A stretch of DNA of 64,000 nucleotides from Tetrapyrgos nigripes (GCA_013368315.1 JAACJM010000019.1:124001-188000); one strand, 5' to 3'. Shown: positions 45,910-58,211, counted from the stretch's first letter. Notes: generated by a model not told the origin, from the letters alone. Numbers and translations: made by a program.

Positions 45910-46781
45910 ATGCTTCGGCGAACTGAATTCTCGAAATGTCCCTCTAGTTCAATCAATAGACTCCTTCTTTCCTTCGTACTCTGCACACTCCTCGCTACTG
46001 CATATGTCCACGCTATCCCCCGACCACGACCACAACCAGAGCCTATAAGGGTGCATATCCAAGGAGGATACTCAGACTTCAACACTACTGGTTCGATATC
46101 TATATCTTCTACATCGACATCGGACTCGACGACAGATCCTCAGGAGAATGGTCATGGCAACGATAACAAGGATCCGATGTCCCTGCATGGTTTTGGAAAT
46201 GACGACTCCTTTGGCGATATTTCCAAGATGATCGACGCAGCTGGTGCTGGCATCTGTGCGGCTGGAGAGATTGGAGTCGCTACGGTGAGTCCCGTTCTAA
46301 CTGTTTCCTGTCTTAACTCATCAGACATCTACTATACCGTTGTCTACAGCTTCTCTACAACAACTCCGATACGCAAGGCGTCATTTTCGCCAACAACTGC
46401 GGTGATATTTGTGACACAGACCGTTCACTCAATAACACAATGTGTAAAGGAAGCTTCAAAAATGGGTGCTCTGTTACATGTGATGGGTACGTTACGATGT
46501 CATTTTTACCTCCTCTTCATTTTTTCGTCTGTAGTTGATCACCCCTTCTGTTTGTCTGTTTTGACCTCATGTTTACTCTTCTTTTCCTCAGAGATACACC
46601 GAACGACGTGGTAACCACCGACTATCGACACTGGGATCAATGTTACGACCCTCACGCTAAATCTAATAACTCCTCGCATCCTGTTGATAAAGTTTTGGGT
46701 ATCCCCGGGCTCAGTCTAGCCTGCAGTACACAAGAGAGAGTCGTCAGCTCGTTAAGGTGTTGTAAGCTCAAGCAAACCTAA
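45910..46781 (+). CDS. secreted Cys-rich protein
   Basis: Small secreted protein of about 230 residues. Signal peptide about residues 1-35 (INRLLLSFVLCTLLATAYVHA). It is followed by a Pro/Arg stretch, a Ser/Thr-rich linker and a C-terminal domain with ten Cys: DAAGAGICAAGEIG, FANNCGDICDTDRSLNNT, MCKGSFKNGCSVTCDG, HWDQCYDP, SLACST and SLRCCKL. Two introns (about 46285-46350 and 46488-46590) join these in frame. The even Cys count and Asn-glycosylation sites (NNS, NNT, NNSS) fit an extracellular disulfide-bonded domain. Family not recognised; it could be a cell-wall or effector-like protein. Confidence 0.78.
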
Positions 46782-46972
46782 GAGTAGGGTTTAGCGTTGT
46801 GTCGGCCCGTTTTTGGTAGTACCGTCAAGGTGTAGCAACTTCCAATTCCTCGTAACCTTTTTAGTTGCGGTAAATTTGTATTTCACTGTGGTACTTGGCA
46901 CAAGCGTCTACGCGAGTATCAACATTCAACATTGCCGTTTCACTTTAGTTACATCCAGGAGTCTGACAATGG

Positions 46973-48398
46973 TTAATGCCACAGATGCAGGTCAATATCC
47001 TCTCCGAAGTAGCGATCACCTGTGATCTGATGCTTCCCAATCGCCTCATTCGCCGCTTTCAACTCCTCATCAGTGAGAACAACATCACCGGCCATTAGGT
47101 TTTCTAGCGTGCGCGAGGTTTTGGAAGAGCCAGGCAGAGGGATAACCGAAGGTCCAGTGGTACACACCCAAGCGATGCAGAGTTGGGCTGGAGAGATGCC
47201 TTTCTTCTGAGCAATTTGTACGAGATCGTCGACGAGGGCCATGTTATTGCGGAAATGCTCCTCCTTGAAGCGGGTCATGTTGATACGCCAGTCGCCCTCT
47301 GTCCAATGAGATATTAGTAAAGCTTCGCAAGGAAAGACGAGTCACCTACGTGGAAGATCGTCCGGACTTTTGATCTGACCAGTAAGGAAGCCATGTCCAA
47401 GAGGGCTGTAGGCACGCGATTTAGGAAAAAGTGAAAACAAATTTGCTAAACCCACTCACGAGTAAGCAGCGACAGAGATATTCAACTCGGCAGCAGTGGC
47501 AATGACGTTCTTCTGTTCCTCTCCGTACTCAAATGGACTGACCTCAATTTCAGCGATACTAATTGGATAAATCTAGAAATAACCACAACGTCAGCCATAC
47601 TCCCGAGAAAAGGACACTAGCAAAGAGAGTACCGACCGAATATGCCTTTCTAAGAGTACTGGCAGTACACTCAGACAATCCGATATGATCAAATTTGCCT
47701 TCCTTCACAAAGCCGACCAGGGTTTCCATAATCTTCTCAATGCCAACCTTTACGTCAATACGTGCTGGTTGGAAAAGGTCGATTTTCTTGAGAGGTCCGA
47801 GGGCTTTGATAGAGCGATCCACACTCTTCTTTAGATATTCGTAGCTGTAGCAATGGAATCGGAGTCAGCGTCAAAGGGGTAGAGGCTTGAACTTACGATC
47901 CATCGGGTTGGAGATTCACAGTCATACCCCCTTTAACGGACAGGAAAATCTTGTCCGCATATTCAGGATACTTGTTGAAGAATCTAGAAAGCATTTCTAG
48001 ATTTGCAGTTCCCGAATCTGGGGCGTAGAAATCGGCTGGTAAAGAATTGATTGAGAATGATTCATGGAAGAGCAAGGCACTCAAGTCGACCGGAGGCTTA
48101 CCGGCGTTGAGAAATGCTTTGACACCAGGTGGCAACGCATCGACACCAGCTTTGATAGCTTCAAAGCACGTCTCATCGGGAACAGGAGGAGAGTTCAATC
48201 TAGCAATGAGAAGAGGTAAATGGTAGATGAGTAAAGCACTTGGAACCAATCCTCACGTCATAGCCATCAACCCATGCTAGAATAATTAGAATGTTAGACA
48301 GTGATGCACTTTCTGAGAGGTACAAGATTATTCACAGCAACACGGGCAACCACGACATCTGAAGCGGTACCACCGAGCTTAATGCTTTGAGTGACCAT
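46973..48398 (-). CDS. aldo-keto reductase, pyridoxal-reductase-like
   Basis: NADPH-dependent aldo-keto reductase resembling fungal pyridoxal reductase (Plr1). Start ATG 48398 (MVTQSIKLGGTASDVVV). Then ALPPGVKAFLNAADFYAPDS with the catalytic Tyr, SRFFNKYPEYADKIFLSVKG (catalytic Lys), SVDRSIKALGPLKKIDLFQP, VKEGKFDHIGLSECTASTLR, YPISIAEIEVSPFE, SVAAYSPLGHGFLTGQI, KGISPAQLCIAWV and VIPLPGSSKTSRTLENL (NADP-phosphate site). About 340 residues and about seven introns. An Asp of the tetrad lies before the Tyr and a His after it in SECT position is not the usual NxxHxR, consistent with this subgroup. Substrate is inference. Confidence 0.85.
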
Positions 48399-49110
48399 AG
48401 TTGGAATGCTGTAGCTGAGAGAGGTTTGGAAGTAGCAACGAGGGTTCTGAGGATTGAAGTTGTTTAACCTCGACTTCTTATATGTGGACGATGATGTTTA
48501 TTCCTGATCTACGACTTCGCGGAAATGGTTAGACTGTAGTGCGCCACAAGGGTAAGGTGCAACAGGCCGCACCTGGGAAAAGCGCCGGATACTGGCCCTT
48601 CTGGCCCTCTGCGAATCTTCCATCTGGGACGTAGCCATTTTACGGTCTGGAAGGACACTGTTTGATAGTCCGGAAAGCAACCGCTAAGCTCTGCATCTTC
48701 GGAAAGGATCCTGTTTCCCGAATTTCCTGTCGGAATGCAACCGATACGGTGGGAATTTGATTATGACCTATCGAATATGATCAACATAGTTAGTCGTTTC
48801 GCCGGTTAGAGAAATGTTCCGAGATATTGGTAGTATGCTGCGGGTAGATCTGTGATTGCACAATGCAGGGGCCAAGGTCAAGGATACAGACATCGACAGC
48901 TTCATGATCAAACTCAGCGAGCAACGCAACTATTGGGTTGGAATGTGTCAAGCTAAGTTGGCACGACAGTAGACGGCAACGCGACGACGGTCTTCAGGAC
49001 AAATTGGATTTCTTTCTGTCTCCTCTGTCATGGAATCCGACAGCATATACAAATGCAAGATAGGCTACGAAAAGATGAATTTGGGACAACGGGTCTGCCT
49101 ACTAACTGCC
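48399..49110. other. intergenic, no supported gene
   Basis: Between the starts and ends of two minus-strand genes; no open frame with a recognisable product. Confidence 0.5.
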
Positions 49111-50710
49111 TTACCACCTCCATTCTTGCTTCGCAAGATATCCGTCAACCTCTTTCTCAACATCATAGGTATACGTGCCCGCGAAAATCGATGTTGGCAA
49201 GGAGCTGACGATAAACAATGCGGTATCCCTTATCTTCTCTCCGAAGAAACCTAGATCCTTCTTCCCCTCCCCACGACGCTGAGCATCATCCAGGATCTTC
49301 CCTACCCTCGGCAAACGTATATCTTCGTATGCCTTCGCCACTTTCTTCAGTGTATCAGTGTCCATCTTCTTCTCATCTTCTGTCGTCTCTGTGCCTCCCA
49401 GCTGTGGCTTCGACAGGTGCTTCAACAATAGAGCGACTGCCAAAACGTCTTCTACTGCACAAGAGACGCCTTGCCCTGAGTCTGGAACACGCAATGGTTA
49501 GCTCTATAATCCTCAGGAGCAGAGAGAAAGATAGGAAGCAGTATAATACCTGGAGGCATTGTATTCCGTGCATCTCCTACCAAAATGATCCTTCCATACC
49601 CTGGCTCTTCTGATCCTTTATTTGACTTCCCATACAACGACGTCCAGTGAGGCAGCCTCGGAGTCATGAACCGCGGTAAAATCAACCATTTCGACCTTTC
49701 AACTCCTGGCATATCATCCTTCTGGGCCTTCTGGGCCTGCGAACACGCCAGATTGATGATTTGCGGGAACACGTCCAACTGGGATGATCCAGGCGTATCG
49801 TATGGAGATTTCCACATTCCATGTCGGTTCAGGAGTTGTGCTCGTACTTCTTGAAGAGGAGCGTCTTTTGAAAGCGGTGTTTTCGCTTCGTACGTCGACC
49901 ACCATTGAAGGTATTGATCTTCTGACGGCGCAGAGGGATTCGTGCACATGGAATAGCCAAAGAAACCGGAGCGACTAAAAGTCATTGTCACCGCTTCTTC
50001 CTTTAACCCTTCCTGCAAACGGGGAGAAATGGAATTGAGAGGCAGGAACCCGCCGACTCCTGTGAGACCACTGTATAGGCAAAGTTAGCTGAAGTAAAGG
50101 ACGAGTCAAGACTTCCCACTCACTCATACTTTGGCTGGTATTCCTCTCCAAAAATCGCCTCTCTACATTTACTCCAGGCTCCATCTGCACCAATGACCAG
50201 GTCACAGATTTCTATCTCCCCATCTTCGAATACTACCTCGACCCTATCCTCTTCTTCTCTGATTTCCTTGACCCTTTTCCCCCACCGGACTACATCTTCG
50301 ACTTTTTCGCCGTCCTCTTCCTTCAACAAACTCCAATGCACGTCTCCTCTCGCGACCATGACCATCCCGAATCCCCGTTCTCCGTTCTCGCCAACTTTTG
50401 TTCCGCCTTCCCAATGTCTCATGCTCCCCAACTTCTTTCCCTTCTGATTCCTCATTACGAACTCTTTACACTCGAACCCCCTTTCCTCAATAAACTTGAC
50501 TGCCCCAGGTGCAATAGCATTTAGAGCTCGGAATCCATTTGGGGCAAGACCTAATCCGCCACCAATCAAGGAGGTAGTTACGGATGGTGAGGGATGGGAT
50601 TCGTAGATGACAATTTGGAGGGAAGGGTTTTGGGGAGTGACGTATTTGCGGAGAGCGTGATAGGTCGACAGACCTGCGATGCCTGCACCAATGATGACTA
50701 TCTTCTTCAT
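49111..50710 (-). CDS. FAD-dependent monooxygenase
   Basis: Flavoprotein hydroxylase of the UbiH/salicylate-hydroxylase type. Start ATG 50710. Motifs: KKIVIIGAGIAGLSTYHAL (GxGxxG, dinucleotide fold), LGLAPNGFRALNAI, VMVARGDVHWSLL (with the conserved Arg), CDLVIGADGAWSKCRE (DG motif) and GRIILVGDARNTMPPDSGQG (GD motif, FAD ribityl contact), then GVSCAVEDVLAVALLLK. The C-terminal part TYDVEKEVDGYLAKQEW is a helical tail. Three exons, about 480 residues. The substrate cannot be told; no neighbouring secondary-metabolite core gene is seen. Confidence 0.88.
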
Positions 50711-51152
50711 CCCAATGCGAGTAAGAGGTAGGAAAGGAGACTAGTAGCTCAATGAGACAACAATGAGACCTTATATCCGGAAATTAGGGGCTGTACGTGT
50801 AACCTCACTGCCGCTGCTACTGCGACAATCCCTGTCACTGACTTGGCAGATCAATTTGCGTAGGAGAGCTGACGCGTCTGTCCGGCAAATAAGAAGTATG
50901 TCTGAACCTGTCTGAACACCAAGTACTACATGGTTAGCACTTACCTTACTTCCAGTCCCTTCCGCGTCCGTGATGCTATGCGCGAAAATGGAAATTCGAT
51001 GATCGTCAGTCATTGTACATGTCAAGATACCGCCACAAAAGGTCGGGCGATCGTGCCAGTGGAGAACTTCAACTGATCATGTTACTTCGTGTAATGACGT
51101 ATAGTCTATAGAATAGTGGAACCATATATAGTCGCAAAAGCCCCGTTTGCTC

Positions 51153-52339
51153 ATGGCTAACACTCCGTCTTCCGATAAAAGTCTGTACTTCGACGCGCAA
51201 TCCGCAATCATGCCTTCCTCTCTTGATCCTAACCAACCCATAACTGGCTCCCCAGAAAAGTCTGATCTATCTCGCGAGCCCACCGTCGTCGGTCCCGGTG
51301 CAGCTCCAACTAATGGTGTCAACGGTGTCGACGGTAGCAATCTCGAACAACCAGAGACTTACGCCCATCCTAATGGTTCAGAAGGCTGGCTTCCCGCTGA
51401 GGATGTTCCCGACGACAGTGCTGGCTCCAGCCCGCGAGCCGGCACACCAGCTCGTTATGGTTCCGTTCTCAAGAAGAAACTCCAACGAAATCCTTCTGCC
51501 GGTTCTCGTCCTGCTTCACTCTCTGCTTCTCTTTCTCGCAGTCGCTCAGCGAATGTCAACGGACGCCCTGCTTCTATCACTTATAGCTCCCACTCCGTTG
51601 GTAGACGTAGCACGTTTACTAACGCAGACGGTGCAACCATCCCAGGGTCTACTTTTATCAATGGTGCGGGCGTCACTGGACCTTCGGCTAGTGCTATTGC
51701 GGACGAAAGCTTGCACAGAAGGGCCATGTCCGCAGACCAATCTCTATCTGCGAAGCAGAAGAGCAAGATTGGCAAAATGGAAGGTGCGTATTACATCCGT
51801 AGTCAGTCTTTCAAGTCGACTAATGCGTGTCATTCATTTCACAGCGAAAGAAGGGAAGCGTCTTTCCAAAATCATCAAGGAGGAGGGCAAAGTCGAGAAG
51901 CAAGCTTTGGGCGTTGCCATACAAGAATTAGCCGACCTTCAGAAACTTCAAAAGGAGGCTGTCAAGGTTTGTGTTGTCACCAAGTATCCGAGCACTGTGA
52001 TTAATTTCCGCATCTATCTGTTTCATCGCACAGCGCGAAGCCAAAGCTCACACTGCACACATCAAGGCCCTCACGGCTTTCCAAAAAGCCGAAGCGGCCT
52101 ACCTTGCTGCACGTACTAAATACGAAACGGCTGAAGCAGAGATGAACGCTGAGCATGAAGTGTTGGAGATCACGAGGGACAGTGCCAGGCAAGCGACGGA
52201 GAGAATGCAGGAAAAGGCTCAGGAAATTGATAGTCTTAGGAAGATGTTGGGAGTTGATGAGAGGGAGAGGCAAGTCAAGATTGACGAGATTAGGAGTCTG
52301 ACCAAGAAGAACGGCAAGTCGGGATTGTTTGGGCGGTGA
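51153..52339 (+). CDS. coiled-coil protein, Ncp1-like
   Basis: A protein of about 350 residues. Start ATG 51153 (MANTPSSDKSLYFDAQSA). The first 200 residues are Ser/Pro/Gly-rich with basic patches (GSVLKKKLQRNPSAGSRP). The second half is a long coiled coil: SKIGKMEAKEGKRLSKIIK, KQALGVAIQELADLQKLQK, FQKAEAAYLAARTKYETAEA, ATERMQEKAQEIDSLRKML, ending KKNGKSGLFGR. Introns at about 51785-51844 and 51968-52033. It resembles fungal proteins annotated as DNA-binding Ncp1, an assignment from memory of overall layout, so the function is tentative. Confidence 0.75.
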
Positions 52340-52821
52340 TCAATTGACCAGTGAATGGAGGGACTCTTTCTCCTTTGCGCATGATAAACATCTCATTTTT
52401 TCTTGCAAGAGCATATACCAGTCAAATCCTCATTCGACGTCGACAATGTGACTCCGTACCTTTGCATTCATTATTTTACTCTTTTTTTTTCATAGTCCTG
52501 TTTGGGTTTGTAGTGTACGGATGGATGTAATAGTTTTTCTTGGTTGTTATGCTTGTACATATAGTAGTCATTGATGATATGCTTAAACCCGAACCTCTCG
52601 AGGCTGCGACAGCCTCAGCTGCTACGCGACGCGTCGCTTTTGGAAATGTTGTTTTATTTTCTACTCTCAGGGCTATAGCCTATGATGTTTAAGCACAAGG
52701 ATATCCCCCATTCGTGGACATCTTGACACCGTTCATTGTGACCTCGGTTTCTCAGGCTAGCGATGACTCGCTCGGAACCGGTACTCGACACGAAAATCTC
52801 GGAGCATCTTGCACCATCCCA
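52340..52821. other. intergenic, no supported gene
   Basis: T-rich 3' flank and promoter of the acetyltransferase gene. A short palindromic segment GCGACAGCCTCAGCTGC near 52605-52621 is seen; no use is assigned. Confidence 0.4.
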
Positions 52822-53633
52822 ATGTCTTCACCTCAAGACTTAGACTCGTCTGTAAAAGACACTAATTTCTGCTTCCCCATCCCTGACGCTCTCGAGAATG
52901 ACAGAATCAAGATTGTTCCCTTCGTAGTTGCGTATCCAATTCACATCCACTTGTCCAGATCTCAACTAGTTTGTATCAGCCTTCCGAGCATCTAGATCAC
53001 GTATCCTCTTTCGTTCAAGATCAATCACTTTGGCAATACCTCCCCTTTGGCCCTTTCTCGACGCCCTCCGACTTCATATCGCAATTCTATGAGAAGCGTG
53101 TTCGTGCCAATAAGGGTGAAATCCTTTTCGTCATCCTGGACAAAACATTTCCCAAAGTCCCCAAAAACGGGGAAGAAGGAGCAAACACTCTATTCCAAGT
53201 CGCCGGACTCATAGGCTACCTCAACTCCAATGCTTGGGACCTCGTCACCGAAATAGGTTTTGTTGTCGTTTTCCCCAAATTCCAACGAACGCACGTCGCG
53301 TCGAACGCTGTTGGGCTTTTGTTGCGTTATGCTTTTGATCTTTCTGAAGATGGTGGTTTGGGATTGAGGAGAGTACAGTGGTCCGCGAATGTGAAGAACG
53401 AGGCTAGTATACGTCTAGCTGAGAGGATGGGACTCAAGGTAGAGGCTGTAATGAGATGGGCAAGGGTTTTGAAGCCGGAGAAAGCAGTGGGGTCTAATGG
53501 TGGTTCAGTGCGGAGAGGAGATCCGCGCGCGGAGTGTCCTGGGAGAGATACGGCACTTCTGGCAACGTACTGGGATGATTGGGAGAATGGACTGAGAGAG
53601 AAAGTCGATGCGGTCATGGCTAGGAGGAAGTGA
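52822..53633 (+). CDS. GNAT-type N-acetyltransferase
   Basis: Predicted acetyl-CoA-dependent acetyltransferase. Two exons (ATG 52822 to 52923, then from 52980): FCFPIPDALENDRIKIVPF joins PSEHLDHVSSFV. Later parts are QSLWQYLPFGPFSTPSDFI, LFQVAGLIGYLNSNAWDLV, TEIGFVVVFPKFQRTHVASN (acetyl-CoA-binding strand/loop), AVGLLLRYAFDL, LRRVQWSANVKNEASIRLAE and RMGLKVEAVMRWARVLK. This is the layout of RimJ/RimL-like GNATs, where the N-E-x-S-x-x-L-A-E-x-x-G block is typical. About 250 residues. Target unknown. Confidence 0.87.
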
Positions 53634-54571
53634 CAGGCTCGATGTATGTAACTTTGACATTCCTCGTGCTTACAGGCTGACAAGACTGTACAGGTTTATC
53701 AGGGTAGTACAGGAGTTCCCCCTGTTCTTACAGTACTTGAGAATTGCAGCTTCAACTCCTCATTATTCTCTATGCCTGCTTTTCCCTACGCAGCGCTCTC
53801 ACATTGGGTTCGCTCTCGGGAATTGGCAGAGGAAGCCGCACACTACTCGGCCTCCAAGAAAGAAGCTCACGACCCATTTATAGCCAATACGGACATTTGC
53901 TGCTGCAGCACCTGTCCGCGAAGTAACGAGGAAAGTGATTGGAAATATTGTACCCAAGCGAGTCTGCACATTGTGGCATGTATGGAGTGCTAATTCGGAT
54001 TTGCTCCAAATTTGTTCTGTCAGTGTGAGAGTGATTTATTGTTCACGGGAGGTGCGTCTATCGTACAGTATGCTTGGAACAGGTGCATGGCTAACAGAAA
54101 GTACTTCCGACAGTGTCAGAGAACATAAACAAAACTGTCTCGAGATGAAGAACTACACCGGGCCGAAGCTTATCGATGGGCTCATCACGGCATTCCATTC
54201 CAATTCTGCATCGAGAGGTACTTACCCTTTGTCTTTCTATGATGCACACAGTGTTGTTAACGTTGTGAATTCGTAGCTGATCTGCTCACTTGTTTATGCC
54301 TCGCTTTCGACATGCCTAATCTACGGAATCCATCCCTTTCATGGCCCGTGTCGACGTGGCTTTGGATCAGCTAAGCAAAGAGGTTTTCTTCAGTGTCCTT
54401 AATGGAGAAGACCCCGAGGCTATCGTCGCAGAACATGAAGGCAAGATACCGGGATTGCTGCAGATGAATGCGATCTCTGACCTCCAACCCTTGGAGGACA
54501 ACTCTGGCCCTTCCGAGGCCACATATACAGCTTGGTGAAATCTCAGAGATCCCTTCCTTCACAATGCAAAG

Positions 54572-54963
54572 ACAAGGGGGTCCGGACCGGGAAATCCCGT
54601 ACCGGGGGTTGGTAGGTAGGTTCCTCTGGAGGAGGCGAAAATTTTTTTTTGACCCCCCCGAAAATGCGCCTTAGAACAATTTTTCGCTCACTGTTGGCAG
54701 TAATACATGTTGTTCACAATGCATCTAAGGTCTGATAATACTGCTTTGACCACGTTGCAGTCAATTTTTCGTTGAAGGTTCCGCAAAGCTTCTGACTAGC
54801 ACAGCAGTTCAAATAATTTATGTAATCATAAGTCACATGGTATTGCTATATTAAGCAGGTAACCTACTATATAAGGAAGGTAAGGTAGGTAGGTTCCCTT
54901 GATGGGGGCGCAAATTTTTTTTCCGACCCCCGGTATAATTTTATTCTTTTTGGACCCCCTTGT
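54572..54963. mobile_element. MITE, 392 bp, terminal inverted repeats and 6-bp target duplication
   Basis: The left end ACAAGGGGGTCC (54572-54583), 16 nt, then TACCGGGGGT (54600-54609) is mirrored at the right end by ACCCCCGGTA (54926-54935), 16 nt, then GGACCCCCTTGT (54952-54963). Spacing is the same on both sides, with an imperfect inverted repeat of about 38 bp. The element is flanked by GCAAAG on both sides (54566-54571 and 54964-54969). A direct repeat beginning GGTAGGTAGGTTCC lies just inside each end. It encodes nothing recognisable, so it is a non-autonomous DNA transposon. Family unknown. Confidence 0.85.
54611..54932. repeat. subterminal direct repeats of the MITE
   Basis: 54611-54657 and 54884-54932 both run GGTAGGTAGGTTCC, a G-rich part, GCG(A/C)AAA, a T run and GACCCCC, in the same orientation. 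Confidence 0.8.
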
Positions 54964-55665
54964 GCAAAGATTATCCGGTGGTCATGGTCGAGTTTGTATA
55001 CCTTAATCGTGGAATGTGACATGTTGAGCTGGTTGAGGTGCGTGTATACTCTTTTCTGTAGGCTAGACTCATTTTCTGATTGGGATGTCCCCATAGGCTC
55101 CTCAATGAAATAAGTCGTGGAAACGGCGCCAAGTATACGCAGCGTTTACCGGTTCAAGAAAGCAGGGAACTACTACTTACAAGTTACGGGCTGGTTGTGA
55201 AGTTATTAAGGGTCTTGGCGACAACCCAAACAGGAATGTAAAATCAATGGTAGCGGAGTTAGTGAAGGATCATCGCTATAGACTCGATGGTCATTATCCA
55301 CTAGTACAAGCTAGACACTGCAGTGTACATACACAAGTCAGAATGTAAGGCGCGCCATTGACGCGCCGAAATTCTCAGCCAAAGAGTCAACAAAGAGTTG
55401 CCCCACAGCAGGCTTCGAAATATATGATGCACATAAGCCTGCTTCAACACGCGCAGATCCAATGGTGCTCAACTTGTCTTTCAAGTTTCGGATTGTGTAA
55501 CATGTATCCACGGATCGCCCGGCTACATATTAGATTGCATTGCGCACGTGATCGTGACGCACCCACTGCCGAACTGCGCCGAAAAACAACAATAGCTGTT
55601 CGAAGCTACCCGTCACAGCCTCATTCCAGCATTTAGGTTCGCGTTACCATTGAAGGCACAATGCC

Positions 55666-58211
55666 ATGTTTCTTCTTTTCCTTCTTCTCGCCGGCACCTC
55701 TGTCGGTGCTTTCCAGACCTCAGTCACCGATTATGCGCCTGCCCTCAACGTACCATGTCCAGACATAACTAACACCGAATTTGTGCGCGAATTTACAGCT
55801 TCAAATCAGTCCCTCAACCCAAGAGAGGTGGAATATGTTCAAACTCGCCTCAACAGCACTATTCCAGAAGCATGGAAAGACTGGTTGGGAGATGGTAGTC
55901 AGATAGGATATAATGCTTCATCTTTTCAAGGACTCTTCCCAAAAGTTGGATTAGCACTTCCAGGCGGAGGGCTGAGAGCTGCCCAGTGGGGTGCAGCGTC
56001 TCTGAGCGCGCTGGATGCGAGGAATGAGTCATCCAAGGCTGCTGGCACCGGTGGTCTTCTACAGGTTTCATCGTACATCACTGGTCTATCAGGTAGGCAC
56101 GCCGCATGTCACGTCCTTCCATCATTGATCACCGTATCAAGGGGGCTCTTGGATTACTGGCTCGATATTCTTCAACGACTTCCCCGGCTTTAATGACTTG
56201 GTTTTTGGAAATGGAGGCAACCTTGGAGGCTGGCTTCTTGATCTCCCTTTCGCCACTCCCGATGGAACAGACATATTTTCAGAAAGGAATCAGTACTTTT
56301 TTGGTAGCATTCTATGGAGTGTCATGGCGAAAGCTGGTACTGGAATGTACGTATCCATTACTGTCGCGCGTTTCGTTATTCACCATAATTGTAGAGATAC
56401 CTCACTGACAGATCCCTGGGCCCGCATGATTTCGTATCATTTCCTGAATCAAACGTCGCGGGATAATTTCTTCTCCAACGACACTGCCCACGGCGCGGGT
56501 CAGCTGTGGTCCAGCATACCTGACATACCTTCCTTCAAGAATTATTCCCTTCCATTTCCCATTTTGGTCACCGACTCACGTCCCTCCGATGACAACTCCA
56601 CAACGGTATTGCCCCTTGACTCCATAGTATATGAGGCAAGCCTTCAGCTATCATCCTGCTTCCTTGTGTTCACATATTTTGCTGCAGATCACACCCTTCG
56701 AGCTTGCTTCGTATGACCCTAATTTATCAGCCGGTGCTAATCTGAGTTATGCTGGTACACACTTCAACAACAAAGTTCCAGCGAATGGCACGGCGTGCGT
56801 CACTGGTTTTGACCAAGCAGGTTTCATGATGGGAACCAGTGCAAGTCTGTTCAATGTATGTCACTACCTGTCTTTTTCTAGCCTTTTTGAATGACGACTG
56901 CTGTGCCCAGCAAATCTTGGATTTTGGTAGCAACACTATTCAAGGCTTTTCCGACTCGGACGCTAAAGGGTTACTCTATGTTCTGTCCCGTCAACTCGCT
57001 GAAGTGCGGACACGCGCTGACGATGTGGCTAATTGGCCAAATCCTTTTCAAGGCCTCAAGGATGGCGTCTATCAAGATTCAGGTGCAACTTGGTTGTCGC
57101 TGATTGATGGGGCATCCAATATTGAAAACATACCTCTTGGTCCGCTGTTCGTGAAGGAGAGAGGATTAGACGTCGTCGTAACATTGGATGGGAGTGCAGA
57201 CACCTCACAAAGTTGGCCAAAGTGGGTGATCTATCTGTTCAGGTCGTTTTGGCTGTTCATATCTGACAAAATTTGCAGTGGGACAGGCGTCATCTTCTCC
57301 AAGAAACGTCAAGAGGAAATCCTTGCAGCTTCGCATCAACCATTCCCGCCTGTTCCTCAAGATGCTCAAGCTTTCCTCGATACAGGGACTACTCTGAGAC
57401 CGACGTTTATGGGTTGTGACCCTAAGAACCCGTCTGATTACCCATTGATGCTGTATATTCCAAATACACCGCCCTTCAATGGTGACGATCCTGTGGCTAA
57501 GTGAGTGTATCTGATTTCGGACTTCTTGAGAACTGATCATTGTCTCTACAGCACGGCAACCTTCCGTTTGACCTACACCCAGAAACACATGCGTCTCATG
57601 TTCGACCAAATCCACAATAATACCATCTCTGGTTTCGTTCCCAACACTAACGACGCTGATCCCAATTTCGGGAAATGTCTACAATGTGCCGCTATCGACC
57701 GAGCTCGGTATAAAATGAATCCCATACTTGCACGGTCAGATTTCTGCCAGAAGTGTTTCGACCAGTATTGCTTTGACCCGCAAAATCCTCCTTCGCAAGA
57801 TGAACTCCCGAATAGGAAGTTTAATTTTGTGGATCCGGATCCGCAAGGTTTAACGAGATTGACGGGGTTTTTGGGAAAGAATAAGGGCAAGCTCATTGGT
57901 GGTCTTGTGGGTCTGGCGGCTTTAATTGGGGTGATGATCGGAGGATTGTGCGTTTACTTCACTCCGCCGCTCCGTCCTCTTTACTAACGTGATCTCTCAG
58001 GATTTGGTGGAGGAAGCGGAGAGAAAGGAATAGGCAAGGCGCCTACAAACGAGTCAGTGCGTTGCATCAACTTGAAGATGAAGACGCGGGCCGACGCTCA
58101 TCGAAGTTCTCGACCAATAAATTTGTCATGGACACTGGACCGAGATACGAAGATTTTGTCCGCCCAGAGGCTTATGAACTGCCTTCACACCGAGGCAGTA
58201 TTGTGCATTGA
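55666..58211 (+). CDS. plb1: phospholipase B / lysophospholipase with C-terminal membrane anchor
   Basis: Secreted-pathway phospholipase B of the fungal cPLA2-fold type, which removes acyl chains from phospholipids. Signal peptide MFLLFLLLAGTSVGAFQ (ATG 55666). Then YAPALNVPCPD, FPKVGLALPGGGLRAAQWG (oxyanion GGGLRA), YITGLSGGSWITGS with the nucleophile Ser in GLSGGSW, FFSNDTAHGAGQLW, ANLSYAGTHFNNK, FDQAGFMMGTSASLFN, QDSGATWLSLIDGASNIENI (catalytic Asp in DGA) and a Cys-rich part (CLQCAAID, DFCQKCFDQYCFD). Unlike classic secreted PLB it ends with a membrane segment LIGGLVGLAALIGVMIGGL and a basic cytosolic tail starting IWWRKRRERNRQG, reached by a last intron near 57949-58000, stop TGA 58209-58211. 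About seven introns. Confidence 0.9.

Larger units (their letters stand above)
53634..55665. other. 2 kb gap holding a MITE; no convincing gene
   Basis: Small frames at 53772-53993 and 54341-54538 (ATG, 65 residues, MARVDVALDQLSKEVF...) have somewhat coding-like sequence but no recognisable domain. The second ends 27 bp before the MITE duplication. It may be a small gene or a remnant. Confidence 0.4.

Noticed and set aside
54341..54538. 65-codon frame MARVDVALDQLSKEV...
   Set aside because: Somewhat coding-like but too short and without homologue in memory; left as unresolved.
54867..55094. 75-codon minus frame crossing the right end of the MITE
   Set aside because: Spans a transposon boundary and flanking DNA, so it is fortuitous.
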